A stretch of DNA of 64,000 nt from NCBI GenBank assembly GCA_009693045.1, contig SHXZ01000002.1:124001-188000 (forward strand), written 5' to 3'. Shown here in pieces: positions 1 to 8,689 of the stretch. Source of the DNA: Dehalococcoidia bacterium. GTDB taxonomy: Bacteria; Chloroflexota; Dehalococcoidia; Lucifugimonadales; SHYT01. A program made the position numbers and the translations under genes. The notes under the pieces were generated by a model. It ran no database searches. It was not told the DNA's origin and worked only from the letters and a program-made list of their open reading frames with translations. Position 1 is the stretch's first letter, and each line of letters begins with the position of its first letter.

Positions 1-1268
1 CCGTCTGCCAGGCCCTCGCCAACCGCGGCGAGGACCCCACCATCGTTTCGAAGGCGCTGGATCTGGACACGCGCCGCCGCACCACCGTCACCGAGCGCGA
101 CCGCTTCCGCGCCCAGCAGAACGAAGCCTCTCGCCGCGTGGGCAGCGAGGTCGCCGAGGCGCGCCGCCGTGGCGATCCCGCCGAGCCTCCACCCGCCCTC
201 CGCGAGGAGCTCGCGCAGCTCAGCCAGCGCATTGAGCAGCTTGACCGCGACGCCGAGGCCATCGTCGCTCAGCAGAACGCCCTCCTCCTTACCATCCCCA
301 ACATCCCGCAGCCGGACGTCGCCGTCGGCCCGGAAGAGACCGCCAACCGCGTCATCCGCGCGTGGGGCGCGCCCGTGGACTTCCCATTCCGCCCGCGCCC
401 TCACTGGGAGCTGGGCGAGAAGCTCGGCATCATTGACCTGGAACGCGGCGCCAAGCTCTCCGGCTCCCGCTTCTTCGTCCTGCGGGGCAAGGGCGCCCGC
501 CTGGAGCGCGCCATCATCTCCTGGATGCTGGACGTCCACACGCGCGAGCACGGCTACACCGAGTTCCACGTCCCCTACCTGGTCAAGTCCGAGACGCTCG
601 TCGGCTCCGGCAACCTGCCCAAGTTCGGCGACAACCTCTACCACGACGCCGAGGAGGACCTGTGGCTCATCCCCACGGCGGAGGTGCCGCTCACCAACCT
701 CCACCGCGACGAGATCCTGGAGCCGGGCACGCTGCCGCTGCGCTACACCGCCTTCACGCCCTGCTTTCGCCGGGAGAAGGCCGCCGCCGGCCGCGACACG
801 CGCGGCATCAAGCGCGTCCACCAGTTTGACAAGGTGGAGCTGTACAACTTCGTGGAGCCGAGCAAGTCCGCCGAGGCGCTGGAAACGATGGTGCGCTGCG
901 CGGAAACGCTGCTCCAGCGTCTGGGCATTCCTCACCGCGTCATCCAGCTCAGCACCCAGGGCATCGGCTTTGCGTCGTCCAAGACCTACGACCTAGAGGC
1001 GTGGGCGCCCGGCAGCGATGAGTGGCTGGAGGTCTCCTCCTGCTCCACATGCACCGACTTCCAGGCCCGCCGCGCCAACATCCGCTACCGCCCAGTGGCG
1101 GGTGCGCGCCCCGAGTTCCCCCACACGCTCAATGGCTCCGCGCTGGCCTTGCCGCGCACCTTCATCGCCATTCTGGAGAACAACCAGCAACCCGACGGTT
1201 CCGTCGTCATCCCGGAGGTGCTACGGCCATACACGGGGTTTGACAGGATTGAGGTTCCCGAGAAGTAA
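1..1268 (+). CDS. serS: Seryl-tRNA synthetase, 5'-truncated by window edge
   Basis: Class II aminoacyl-tRNA synthetase charging tRNA-Ser (and normally also tRNA-Sec, whose gene lies at 34.1 kb). The open frame runs back through the window edge; the first full codon is at 3, and only the first few residues appear to be missing. The visible N-terminus (VCQALANRGEDPTIV) is the start of the long coiled-coil tRNA-binding arm. It is followed by the catalytic core with motif 2 (FRREKAAAGRDTRG) and motif 3 near the C-terminus (NGSALALPRTFIAILEN). A GTG at 138 would delete half of the arm and is not the start. The stop is followed by a CATTCTGAG-type repeat. Confidence 0.97.
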   Translation, partial: VCQALANRGEDPTIVSKALDLDTRRRTTVTERDRFRAQQNEASRRVGSEVAEARRRGDPAEPPPALREELAQLSQRIEQLDRDAEAIVAQQNALLLTIPNIPQPDVAVGPEETANRVIRAWGAPVDFPFRPRPHWELGEKLGIIDLERGAKLSGSRFFVLRGKGARLERAIISWMLDVHTREHGYTEFHVPYLVKSETLVGSGNLPKFGDNLYHDAEEDLWLIPTAEVPLTNLHRDEILEPGTLPLRYTAFTPCFRREKAAAGRDTRGIKRVHQFDKVELYNFVEPSKSAEALETMVRCAETLLQRLGIPHRVIQLSTQGIGFASSKTYDLEAWAPGSDEWLEVSSCSTCTDFQARRANIRYRPVAGARPEFPHTLNGSALALPRTFIAILENNQQPDGSVVIPEVLRPYTGFDRIEVPEK

Positions 1269-1282
1269 ACGCCTCGTCCTGT

Positions 1283-1347
1283 TATTCTGAGCCGGAGCCG
1301 TAGCGGAGGCGAAGAATTGGCTCCGCCGCAATTCGCCTCAGAATGAC
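1283..1347. repeat. Imperfect palindrome, ATTCTGAG...CTCAGAAT family
   Basis: The gap between serS and lutB holds an imperfect inverted repeat whose ends are ATTCTGAG and CTCAGAAT, with an inner GGCGAA/TTCGCC pair. Related sequence occurs at 56452-56580 and 62411-62510. It could also act as the serS transcript end, but there is no T-run. Confidence 0.6.
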
Positions 1348-1421
1348 GCCCGAGAGAGGCGCTGTGGCCCAGAAGGACGCCATTGGTTGGCGTCGCCGAG
1401 AGAGATGTTGGTGGTGCATGC

Positions 1422-2843
1422 GTGCCTGACATAAAGACTGCCCAGTTCAAGCGCCTCGCCCGCATCGCCGTGGCGGACGCGGCGCTCCAGCGTTCGCATG
1501 AGAAGCTGGAGCACTTCCGCACGGGGCGCGAGGCCATGGTCGCGGAGATCGGCCCTGCGCAATGGGCCGCCATGCAGGACCAGGCCCGCGCCATCAAGTG
1601 GCACACGCTGGAGCACCTGGACACGTACCTGGACCAGCTCGCCACCAACGTGGAGAAGGCGGGCGGCCACGTCTTCTTCGCCAAGGACGCCAAAGAGGCC
1701 AACGAGTACATCGTCGCCCTGGCCCGCGCGCGCGGCGTCAAGACCGTGGTCAAGGGCAAGAGCATGGTCGCCGAGGAGATGGGCATCGCGGAGGAGCTGG
1801 AGAAGATCGGCATCAAGCGCACGGAGACCGACCTGGGCGAGTACATCGTCCAGCTCGCCCACGAGCCGCCATACCACATCATCGCGCCGGCGGTGCACAA
1901 GTCCAAGGAGCAGGTGCTGGAGCTGTTCGCGCGCGAGGGCCTGGACACGGCGGGCGTCACGGACATCCCCGGCATCGCGGGCGTGGCGCGCAAGGTCCTG
2001 CGCGAGGCGTTCCTGAAAGCCGACATGGGCATGACGGGCGCGAACTTCGGCGTCGCGGAGACCGGCACCATCGCCATCGTCACCAACGAGGGCAACGGGC
2101 GCATGTGCTCCACGCTGCCGCGCATACACGTCGCCACCATGGGCATGGAGCGCGTCATCCCGCGCTTCCAGGACCTGGACGTCTTCCTGAAGCTGCTCAC
2201 GCGCTCCGCGACGGGGCAGCGCATCACCAGCTACGTCTCCATGTTCAACGGGCCGCGCCGCAGCGACGAGGAGGACGGGCCGGAGGAGTTCCACCTGGTC
2301 ATCCTGGACAACGGGCGCTCGCGGCTGCTGGCGAACCCGGAGTTGCGCGAGGCGATGCTGTGCATCCGGTGCGGCGCGTGCCTCAACGCCTGCCCGGTGT
2401 ACAACAAGGTGGGCGGGCATAGCTACGGGTGGGTGTACCCCGGTCCCATCGGGGCGGTCGTGACGCCGGTGATGGTGGGCATCACCAAGGCCAAGGACTT
2501 GCCCTTCGCGTCCACCCTCTGCGGCGCGTGCCGCGAGGTGTGCCCGCTCAAGATCAACCTGCCGAGGATGCTGCTGGCCCTGCGCGCCGAGTCCGTGCAG
2601 GGCCAGCCGCAGAACCGCAGCGGCTCGCTGGCCGAAGGCGCGATGATCAAGGGCTGGTACGGCGTGGTGCGCTTTGGCTGGGGGTTCAGCCTGGCGGGCA
2701 AGCTCGGCTCGCTGCTGCAAAAGCCGTTCGTACGGGGCGGCAGGTTCCGCTGGCTGCCGCCGCCGCTGGGCGCGTGGCTCCGTTCGCGGGACTTCCCGGC
2801 GATCGCGGCGAAGCCGTTCAGGGCGCGGTGGAAGGGGTCATGA
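1422..2843 (+). CDS. lutB: LutB/LldF-like iron-sulfur lactate-utilization protein
   Basis: Homologue of LutB, the iron-sulfur subunit of the LutABC complex that oxidises L-lactate to pyruvate at the membrane. It has an N-terminal LUD domain and, late in the chain, two 4Fe-4S motifs: CIRCGACLNACP followed by a second CGACREVCP. Other conserved family stretches are KSMVAEEMGI, ETDLGEYIVQLA and TNEGNGRMCSTLPR. I chose GTG 1422 because the protein then begins PDIKTAQFKRL like the family; TTG 1383 would add 13 residues. lutC follows after 48 bp. No LutA (CCG-domain subunit) is visible nearby, so the electron-transfer partner must be elsewhere or different. Confidence 0.92.
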   Translation: MPDIKTAQFKRLARIAVADAALQRSHEKLEHFRTGREAMVAEIGPAQWAAMQDQARAIKWHTLEHLDTYLDQLATNVEKAGGHVFFAKDAKEANEYIVALARARGVKTVVKGKSMVAEEMGIAEELEKIGIKRTETDLGEYIVQLAHEPPYHIIAPAVHKSKEQVLELFAREGLDTAGVTDIPGIAGVARKVLREAFLKADMGMTGANFGVAETGTIAIVTNEGNGRMCSTLPRIHVATMGMERVIPRFQDLDVFLKLLTRSATGQRITSYVSMFNGPRRSDEEDGPEEFHLVILDNGRSRLLANPELREAMLCIRCGACLNACPVYNKVGGHSYGWVYPGPIGAVVTPVMVGITKAKDLPFASTLCGACREVCPLKINLPRMLLALRAESVQGQPQNRSGSLAEGAMIKGWYGVVRFGWGFSLAGKLGSLLQKPFVRGGRFRWLPPPLGAWLRSRDFPAIAAKPFRARWKGS

Positions 2844-2891
2844 AAGTTCTCCGGAGACCTTCTCCAAAAACCTTCGCACAGAGAAACCAAA

Positions 2892-3614
2892 ATGGCCGCT
2901 AAATCCGACTTCCTCCGCAGCGTGCGCCAGGCCATAGACAAGGGCTTCCGGCCCGTGCCCGAGGCCCCCTCTCGCCCGCCGAGCCGCCCGCGTCCCGCCG
3001 ACGCCATCAAGCGCGCCGACGAGGTGCGCCGCCAGCTCGTCTCCCGCCGCGCGGAGGCCATCGCCACGCTGCTCAAGATGGCGCCGCTGCAAGCGTGGAA
3101 CGTAGTGCGCGTTGCTACGCGTGTTGAGGCCGCCGACGCCGTGGCCGCCATCGCCGCGAAGCTGGGCGCCAAGACCACCGTCCGCTCCGACCACGCCGTC
3201 TTTGAAGATACACCTGTGGACGCGGCGCTCAAGGAGCGGGGCGTGGAATCGCACCGCCTGACGGCGCTTGGCCGTGATACCCGAAAGGATCTCGCCGCCC
3301 GCGCCGAGCTGGGAGTCACGGGCGTGGACTGGATGATCGCGGAGACGGCGACGGCGGTACTTGTCTCGCGCAAGGGCGCGCCGAGGATCGCGTCGCTGCT
3401 GCCGCCGGTGCACGTGGCCGTCGTGGAGGCCTCGCAGGTCGTGCCGGCGCTGGGCGACGCGCTGGCGCTCGTCCACGGCCAGGCCGCCGCCGAAAAGTGG
3501 GACGGCTTCTACGTCAACCTGGTCAGCGGGCCGAGCCGCACCGGCGACATTGAGCAGACCATCGTTATCGGCGTCCACGGGCCGGGGCAGGTGCACCTGG
3601 TGCTCATCGGTTAG
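2892..3614 (+). CDS. lutC: LutC/YkgG-like lactate-utilization protein (LUD domain)
   Basis: 240-residue LUD-domain protein, the usual partner of LutB. The N-terminus (KSDFLRSVRQAIDKG) and the C-terminal half (GVDWMIAETATAVLV, then SGPSRTGDIEQTIVIGVHGP) are the standard LutC landmarks. It sits directly behind lutB on the same strand and is probably co-transcribed with it and with the Tag-like gene 19 bp downstream. With LutB it is expected to take part in oxidation of lactate or a similar 2-hydroxyacid. The physiological substrate here is inference, since lutA is not in view. Confidence 0.92.
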   Translation: MAAKSDFLRSVRQAIDKGFRPVPEAPSRPPSRPRPADAIKRADEVRRQLVSRRAEAIATLLKMAPLQAWNVVRVATRVEAADAVAAIAAKLGAKTTVRSDHAVFEDTPVDAALKERGVESHRLTALGRDTRKDLAARAELGVTGVDWMIAETATAVLVSRKGAPRIASLLPPVHVAVVEASQVVPALGDALALVHGQAAAEKWDGFYVNLVSGPSRTGDIEQTIVIGVHGPGQVHLVLIG

Positions 3615-3633
3615 CGCCAAGAGAGGAGGCGCC

Positions 3634-4092
3634 ATGATAACGCAAGCGCCGAAACAGATCACCCCTCGCAAACTGGCCGACTACCTGGAGGTCATAAGCA
3701 AGGCAGTCTTCCAGATCGGCATCTCGTGGCGGGTGGTGGAGGCGAAGTGGCCGGGCATCCGCGAGGCGTTCCGAGGCTTTGACCCGGCCGTGGTCGCCGA
3801 TTTCACCGAGCAGGAATTGGACAGTCTCGCCCAGGACACCCGCGTCATCAGGAACCGTCGGAAGCTGGAGGGCATCGTCAAAAACGCGCGCACGATGCTG
3901 GAGCTTGAAAAGCAGCACCGCTCGTTCCGCGCCTACTTGCGCTCCCACGGAGGGTTCGAGGCAACGCTGAAAGACCTGAAGAAGCGATTCAGCTTCCTGG
4001 GAGACATGGGCGGGTACTACTTCCTGTACGTGGTTGGCGAGGACGTGCCTCCCCACGAGGAGTTTGGCCACAACCGCCAGCGCCAGTCATGA
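3634..4092 (+). CDS. Tag-family (3-methyladenine DNA glycosylase I-like) protein, divergent
   Basis: 152-residue protein matching the helical core of DNA-3-methyladenine glycosylase I, a base-excision enzyme for alkylated adenine. The stretch ISWRVVEAKWPGIREAFRGF, then DPAVVADF and RNRRKLEGIVKNAR, aligns with E. coli Tag. The start is set by a strong GAGGAGG ending 3 nt before ATG 3634. Two things are odd. The N-terminal Cys/His zinc ligands of Tag are absent, and the position of the catalytic Glu (E in LEGQQAGLSW) is Ala (KAVFQIGISW). It may be a non-catalytic or altered-specificity member. It follows lutC by 19 bp in the same direction. Confidence 0.75.
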   Translation: MITQAPKQITPRKLADYLEVISKAVFQIGISWRVVEAKWPGIREAFRGFDPAVVADFTEQELDSLAQDTRVIRNRRKLEGIVKNARTMLELEKQHRSFRAYLRSHGGFEATLKDLKKRFSFLGDMGGYYFLYVVGEDVPPHEEFGHNRQRQS

Positions 4093-4110
4093 GCCACGTT
4101 CCGCTTATCG

Positions 4111-5271
4111 TTACCGCGCGGGCGGGGAAGCCTTCCACTCGCGGAAGACCCGCTCCGTGGCTTCGGCGAGAAGACCGGCAGGGTTGCGCAGCGCCTCCTC
4201 AACCGTTACCGAACCTTGCACGATGGCGCCAAGCCTGGCAAAGCCCGCGCCGTAAAGCCGCTCGTAGCCCGATCCGAGACTACCCCCCACGCCAATGACC
4301 GGCACCTCTCTCACGGCCGCGCGCCGCGCCACGACGCCCGGCGCTTTGCCGAAGGCGGTCTGCCAGTCCAGACGGCCTTCACCGGTGAGCACCAAGTCGG
4401 CGCCATCCAGGGCCGCGTCAATGCCGACGAGGTCACAGACAAGCTCCGCCCCGGAGACGATGCGAGCGCCGAGGAAAGCCAGCAGGCCCGCGCCGAGGCC
4501 GCCACCGGCCCCAGCGCCCGGCAGGTGACCCACGCTTCGACCAAGCTGCACGCGGATGACGTGGTCCAGGCGGGCGAGCGCCTGGTCAAGCTGCTCCAGC
4601 GCGCCAGGAGGCGGCATCTCCTGTGGGAACTTCTGCCTGCCGTAAGTCTGCGCTGCGCCCATGGGGCTGCACAGAGGGTTGGTCACGTCTGCCGCCACGG
4701 TCAGCTCGCAGGATGCAACGCGCGAGTCCAATCCGCGCAGGTCAATGCGGGCCAGGCGAGCAAGCGCGCCGCCACCGGGAGGAAGCTCGTTGCCCGCCGC
4801 GTCCAGCAACCGTGCGCCCAGCGCCTGGGCCACCCCGGCGCCGCCGTCGTTGGTGGCCGTGCCTCCCACGCCCACGATGATCCGACGGTGGCCGGCGTCC
4901 AGGGCGGCCCGGACCATCTCGCCCACGCCGCGGCTGGTGGCCGCGAAGGGGTCCAGCTCGTCGTCACGGAGCAGGGCGCGCCCGCAGGCCTGGGCCGACT
5001 CGACCATGGCCGCGCCCTGGGACGGCGGGCCTAGGACGCCCCACGATGCCTGTACCTTGCGTCCAAGCGGCCCAGTGGCTACCGTGGCGACAAGGTGGCC
5101 GTAGGTGGCGCGAACGAGCACATCAAGCGTGCCGTCGCCGCCGTCTGCCACGGGTGCCTTGACGACCTGAGCGTCGGGGAATGCCCTGGCAACGCCCTCG
5201 GCCATCGCGTCGGCTGCTGCGGCAGCAGCGAGGGTGCCCTTAAAGGCGTTTGGCGCGATTAGCACCTTCAT
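4111..5271 (-). CDS. Glycerate 2-kinase (GarK/GlxK family)
   Basis: 386-residue type-2 glycerate kinase; phosphorylates D-glycerate to 2-phosphoglycerate and feeds glycerate made from glyoxylate into glycolysis. The family N-terminus MKVLIAPNAFKGTL is followed by VADGGDGTLDVLV. Further signatures are IIVGVGGTATNDGGAG and LTGEGRLDWQTAFGK. The start is ATG 5271; an in-frame extension to 5337 is unlike the family. A TACAAT box ends 7 nt before this ATG and no Shine-Dalgarno is visible, so the mRNA may be leaderless or nearly so. A glyoxylate/hydroxypyruvate-reductase-like enzyme at 14842-15831 would supply its substrate. Confidence 0.93.
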   Translation of the reverse strand: MKVLIAPNAFKGTLAAAAAADAMAEGVARAFPDAQVVKAPVADGGDGTLDVLVRATYGHLVATVATGPLGRKVQASWGVLGPPSQGAAMVESAQACGRALLRDDELDPFAATSRGVGEMVRAALDAGHRRIIVGVGGTATNDGGAGVAQALGARLLDAAGNELPPGGGALARLARIDLRGLDSRVASCELTVAADVTNPLCSPMGAAQTYGRQKFPQEMPPPGALEQLDQALARLDHVIRVQLGRSVGHLPGAGAGGGLGAGLLAFLGARIVSGAELVCDLVGIDAALDGADLVLTGEGRLDWQTAFGKAPGVVARRAAVREVPVIGVGGSLGSGYERLYGAGFARLGAIVQGSVTVEEALRNPAGLLAEATERVFREWKASPPAR

Positions 5272-5799
5272 GGGCTGTATTGTACGTCCGCGGAGACTGC
5301 GTGCCTCTTGAGAGCGAAGCGAAAGCTCCCCTGCCATCCGCCCCTACCCATAATCACCCCTCACCAGCTACCCTGGACGTGGGCAGGCTCGTCGCACCTT
5401 ACCATCCCAACAAGTCCCTCGGTCGTCCCTCGCAGGGGCCGTCGCCAAACAGAGCAATTCTGGGGACACACCCAACATGCACCGTTCTGGTGTCCATCGC
5501 AAAAAACAGCCTCGAAACCGCCGAAAAAACAATTCCTGCCAGCTTGCGGTCCTCCACGAAAATCAACAAGAACAACCAGGCCCAGCCGGGGTTACTCGGT
5601 TGTCCTCCCGCCCTGCCACTTCGTTGTGAAGCCCGTGTCGGGCAGGCAAGAGGGGCGATTCACGAATCGCCCCTCCACCGTTCCCTGCTGCGCTGCTCTT
5701 GGAAAACGGAAAGACCCTAGAGGCGATGAGCAGGGGTTCCCTCTTGCCGCTGAGGCGCGTACAATCGCCTCACAGTTCAACAAACACGGTGGTCAGGCA
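5272..5799. other. Non-coding gap with a perfect palindrome
   Basis: About 530 bp between the divergent glycerate kinase and amidohydrolase genes. No protein family is recognisable in any frame. It holds a 10-bp perfect stem at 5652-5673 (GGGGCGATTC, 2-nt loop, complement), identical to the core of the terminator at 19319-19350. A possible TACAAT -10 box for the amidohydrolase is at 5760-5765, with no convincing -35. The open frame upstream of 5800 lacks coding features. Confidence 0.6.
5652..5673. repeat. Dispersed palindrome GGGGCGATTC-ac-GAATCGCCCC
   Basis: Perfect inverted repeat of 10 bp arms. The same 22-bp core occurs at 19324-19345, where it is extended to a 15-bp stem and followed by T's. 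Here there is no T-run, so it is a repeat rather than a clear terminator. Confidence 0.75.
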
Positions 5800-7128
5800 A
5801 TGCTAAGCAGGGACGAGCTGAAGCGAAATGCGGCCGCGGCGATTGACAGCCACGGCGACGAAATCGTGCGGGTGGCCAAGACGGTTGAGGGCCACCCTGA
5901 AACCGGCTTTCGTGAGGTAAAGACCTCGGCCCTGGTGTCGGAGAAGCTGCGCGGCTGGGGCGTGCCGGTGCAGAACGGGATCGCCATCACCGGACTGAAG
6001 GGCCATCTCAACGGCGGCGCGCCCGGCCCCACGGTGGCGGTGCTCGGCGAGCTGGACTCGCTGATGGTGCCCGGGCATCCCAGCGCCGACCTGCAGACCG
6101 GCGCCGCCCACGCATGCGCGCACCACACCCAGATCGGCATGGTGCTCGGCGTCGTGGCCGGGTTGCAGGCGACGGGCGTGCTGCCCGCCCTGAGCGGCCG
6201 CGTGGCGCTCATGGCCGTCCCTGCCGAAGAGTACATTGAGGTGGAGTTCCGGGAGCAGCTCCGCAGCGAGGGACGCCTGGAGTTCCTTGGCGGCAAGCCC
6301 GAGTTCATCCGCCTGGGCCAGTTTGACGACGTGGACCTGGCGATGATGACGCACAGCACGAACACCGGCGACCATCGCAAGCTGCTGCTCGGCGGGACGA
6401 ACAACGGCGTGCTGGCGAAGCAGGTGCAGTTCATCGGCAAGGCTGCGCACGCCGGCGGCGCGCCGTGGCAGGGAATCAACGCCCTAAACGCCGCGACCAT
6501 CGCGCTGACGGCGATCAACGCGCTGCGTGAGACGTTCCGCGACGGCGACACGGTCCGCGTGCACCCCATCATCACCAGGGGCGGCGCGTCGGTGAACTCG
6601 GTGCCGGCGGACGTGCGCCTGGAGACGTTCGTGAGGGCGCGTACGGTGCCCGTGATGATGGAGACGGCCGAGCGCGTGGACCGCTGCTTCCGCGCGGGCG
6701 CGCTGGCGACGGGCGCGCGGGTGAAGATCACCACGCTGCCGGGCTACCTGCCGCTCATCAATGACCCACACCTGGCCGATCTGTACCGCCGCAACGCCGA
6801 GGAGCTGGTCGGGAAGGACGCGGTGGGCCACATCCGGCATCGCGGCAGCTCCACGGACATGGGCGACGTGAGCAACCTGATCCCCGCGATCCAGCCGTAC
6901 GCCGCCGGGGCCGAGGGCAGCGCGCATGGCGCGGACTACGTCATCCAGGACTGGGACGTTGCGGTGCTGACCGCCGCAAAGGCGATGACGTGGTGCGTGA
7001 TTGACCTGCTGGCTGAGGGCGCGGCGCTTGCGTACGAGGTGAAGGCCAAGCACCGCCCCAAGATGACGAAGCCGGAATACCTGGCGACCATGCGGGGCCT
7101 GCGACAGGAACAAACGTATGCAGAATAA
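5800..7128 (+). CDS. M20-family amidohydrolase / aminoacylase-like metallopeptidase
   Basis: 442-residue zinc-dependent hydrolase of the M20 family, nearest in style to AbgB and M20D amidohydrolases that cleave N-acyl or peptide-like amide bonds. Putative metal ligands are in HACAHHTQ, the catalytic acid pair in VPAEEY, and His in KAAHAGGAPW (dimerisation/lid domain) and AHGADY near the end. ATG 5800 is the first start giving a normal family N-terminus (LSRDELKRNAAAAI). The GlcG-like gene follows 15 bp later, suggesting an operon. The exact substrate cannot be read from sequence. Confidence 0.88.
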   Translation: MLSRDELKRNAAAAIDSHGDEIVRVAKTVEGHPETGFREVKTSALVSEKLRGWGVPVQNGIAITGLKGHLNGGAPGPTVAVLGELDSLMVPGHPSADLQTGAAHACAHHTQIGMVLGVVAGLQATGVLPALSGRVALMAVPAEEYIEVEFREQLRSEGRLEFLGGKPEFIRLGQFDDVDLAMMTHSTNTGDHRKLLLGGTNNGVLAKQVQFIGKAAHAGGAPWQGINALNAATIALTAINALRETFRDGDTVRVHPIITRGGASVNSVPADVRLETFVRARTVPVMMETAERVDRCFRAGALATGARVKITTLPGYLPLINDPHLADLYRRNAEELVGKDAVGHIRHRGSSTDMGDVSNLIPAIQPYAAGAEGSAHGADYVIQDWDVAVLTAAKAMTWCVIDLLAEGAALAYEVKAKHRPKMTKPEYLATMRGLRQEQTYAE

Positions 7129-7143
7129 GGGAGGGAGAAAGCC

Positions 7144-7539
7144 ATGCCACTGACCCTGCGAGACGCTGAGAAAGCCGTCCAAGCAGCCCACGCAGCCGCC
7201 GTGAAGATGAGCGTGAACGTGAGCATCTGCGTAGTTGACCCCCACGGGGACCTGGTGGCGGCGGCGCGCATGGACAAAGCACGCTTCTTTACGGTGGACG
7301 TCGCGCGAGGCAAGGCGATGGTCTCCGCGATGTTCGGACAACTGAGCGGCGCCATGGCCGAGCGAGCCGGCTCGCCGATCATGCAGAACCTCAACCAGAT
7401 GAACCAGGGGAAGCTGTTCTTTGCGCAGGGCGCCGTGCCGATCGCCAAGGATGGCGAGGTGCTCGGGTCCGTGGGCGTAAGCGGCGCAACGTCCCAGCAG
7501 GACGAGGACTGCGCAAAGGCTGGCGTCGCCGCTATTTAG
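7144..7539 (+). CDS. GlcG/HbpS-family (DUF336) heme-binding-like protein
   Basis: 131-residue single-domain protein. It starts MPLTLRDAEKAVQAAHAAA and carries the family signatures NVSICVVDPHGDLVAAARMD and GAVPIAKDGEVLGSVGVSGA, the GlcG fold. Family members include GlcG of glycolate operons and the heme-binding HbpS; the molecular role is often unknown. A GGGAGGGAGAAA ribosome-binding site precedes ATG 7144, 15 bp after the amidohydrolase, so the two are probably co-expressed. Its relation to the GlcD-like oxidase at 24.2-25.5 kb is speculative. Confidence 0.87.
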   Translation: MPLTLRDAEKAVQAAHAAAVKMSVNVSICVVDPHGDLVAAARMDKARFFTVDVARGKAMVSAMFGQLSGAMAERAGSPIMQNLNQMNQGKLFFAQGAVPIAKDGEVLGSVGVSGATSQQDEDCAKAGVAAI

Positions 7540-7600
7540 GCTGGCTACGAGGCTGTCCAGCAGACTCCGGACCACGCCCTTTAGGGCGCGGCGTTGTCGC

Positions 7601-8602
7601 TTAGGACACGCCGGCATGGATCGGACGCTTAGGGCGGAACGTTTCCACCGCTTGCAGAAGTCCTTCTGGGGTGAGATTCCCCAGAAGGATGGGTGCCACG
7701 GACGGGAAGGCAATGCCTGCTTCTTGTATTGCTTCAGCGCGGCGGAGCCAGGCGGCGCGGCCTACGACCGCAAGCGCGTCCAGCATCCGATCGGTGACGG
7801 CGCGCTCGGCGCCCGCACGGTCTCCCGACCGGGCAGCGCGAGCAATGCGCTCCGCTTCGGCGCTCAGGCCTGCCTCGCTGAGCAGTCTGTTTTGGGCAGG
7901 CATGGACGCGGTGCGGGCCAGCGATGCCCGGACCGTTGGCTCCGCACGCGGGTCGGCAGCGGCGGTGACATAGCAGGCGATCTGGACGGCGGCGGGGTCC
8001 CGACCAACCTCTCGCGCGGCGTCTTGCACCTCGCGCGCGATGGCCCGCATGAGGTCCACACTGGCGAACGAGAGCAGCGCGCCGTCGGCCACCTCACCCG
8101 CGACGCGGCGTAGTCGCGGCCCGGCTCCGGCGAGGAAGATGGGCGGCGGCGCGTCGGGACGAAAGCCCAGGCGGGCGTTCGGGACGGTGTAGGCCTCGCC
8201 GCGATACGTGACGGTCTCGCCCGCGAGCAGGCGGCGAACGATGAGCGCGTAGTCGCGCAGGCGGGTTACCGGCCTCTGGTACGCTAAGCCGTGATTAGCT
8301 GCAATGCCTGAGCCCTCACCTGGACTCATCACCAAGGTAAACCGGTCTGCCGAGGCTTCTTGCAACGCCGCGGCGCTCATGGCCATGAGGTAGGGTGTGC
8401 GTGAAAAGCAGTTGACGCTGCCTGTAGCGAGCCGTATGCGCGACGTGTTCAGCGCCAGCGCGGCGAGCTGGGTGAAAGCATCCTTGCCGGACTCCTCCGG
8501 CACCCAGAGGATAGCGTAGCCCAGCTCCTCGGCGCGGCGGGCGGCTACGACGAGGGTGGCGAGGGGGAGACGGGCGCTGAGCAGAAGACCATAATTGGCC
8601 AT
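7601..8602 (-). CDS. LLM-class flavin-dependent oxidoreductase (luciferase-like)
   Basis: 333-residue TIM-barrel protein of the bacterial-luciferase / F420-dependent methylene-tetrahydromethanopterin reductase superfamily. Visible landmarks are RRAEELGYAILWVPEES, RIRLATGSVNCFSRTP, the pattern FTLVMSPGEG and PPIFLAGAGPRLRRVAGEVA. Whether it uses FMN or F420 cannot be decided from sequence. I chose ATG 8602 over the in-frame TTG 8611. A palindromic repeat (8611-8686) fills the whole space to thrS, so any promoter or leader of this gene would have to lie inside the repeat, unless it is co-transcribed from thrS. Confidence 0.88.
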   Translation of the reverse strand: MANYGLLLSARLPLATLVVAARRAEELGYAILWVPEESGKDAFTQLAALALNTSRIRLATGSVNCFSRTPYLMAMSAAALQEASADRFTLVMSPGEGSGIAANHGLAYQRPVTRLRDYALIVRRLLAGETVTYRGEAYTVPNARLGFRPDAPPPIFLAGAGPRLRRVAGEVADGALLSFASVDLMRAIAREVQDAAREVGRDPAAVQIACYVTAAADPRAEPTVRASLARTASMPAQNRLLSEAGLSAEAERIARAARSGDRAGAERAVTDRMLDALAVVGRAAWLRRAEAIQEAGIAFPSVAPILLGNLTPEGLLQAVETFRPKRPIHAGVS

Positions 8603-8610
8603 ATTTTGCA

Positions 8611-8686
8611 AAAAGTTCTTTGGTAAGGGCGGTGGGAACCCCTTTCTTACAAGAAAAGGGTTCCCACACCCTCCTCAAAGAATCCT
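8611..8686. repeat. GGGAACCC-type dispersed palindrome (copy 1)
   Basis: Core hairpin GGGAACCCCTTTCTT / AGAAAAGGGTTCCC, with an outer arm pair around AGTTCTTTGG and CTCAAAGAATCC. It belongs to a family with copies at 18188, 24084, 30781, 59533 and 59645. It fills the LLM-oxidoreductase/thrS gap. Confidence 0.8.
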
Positions 8687-8689
8687 CAC

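Noticed and set aside
138-1268. Complete seryl-tRNA synthetase starting at GTG 138
   Set aside because: The frame upstream to position 3 encodes the conserved N-terminal arm, so the gene is cut by the window edge.
5308-5799. N-terminal extension of the M20 amidohydrolase
   Set aside because: The extra residues contain repeats and no family similarity; ATG 5800 fits homologues.
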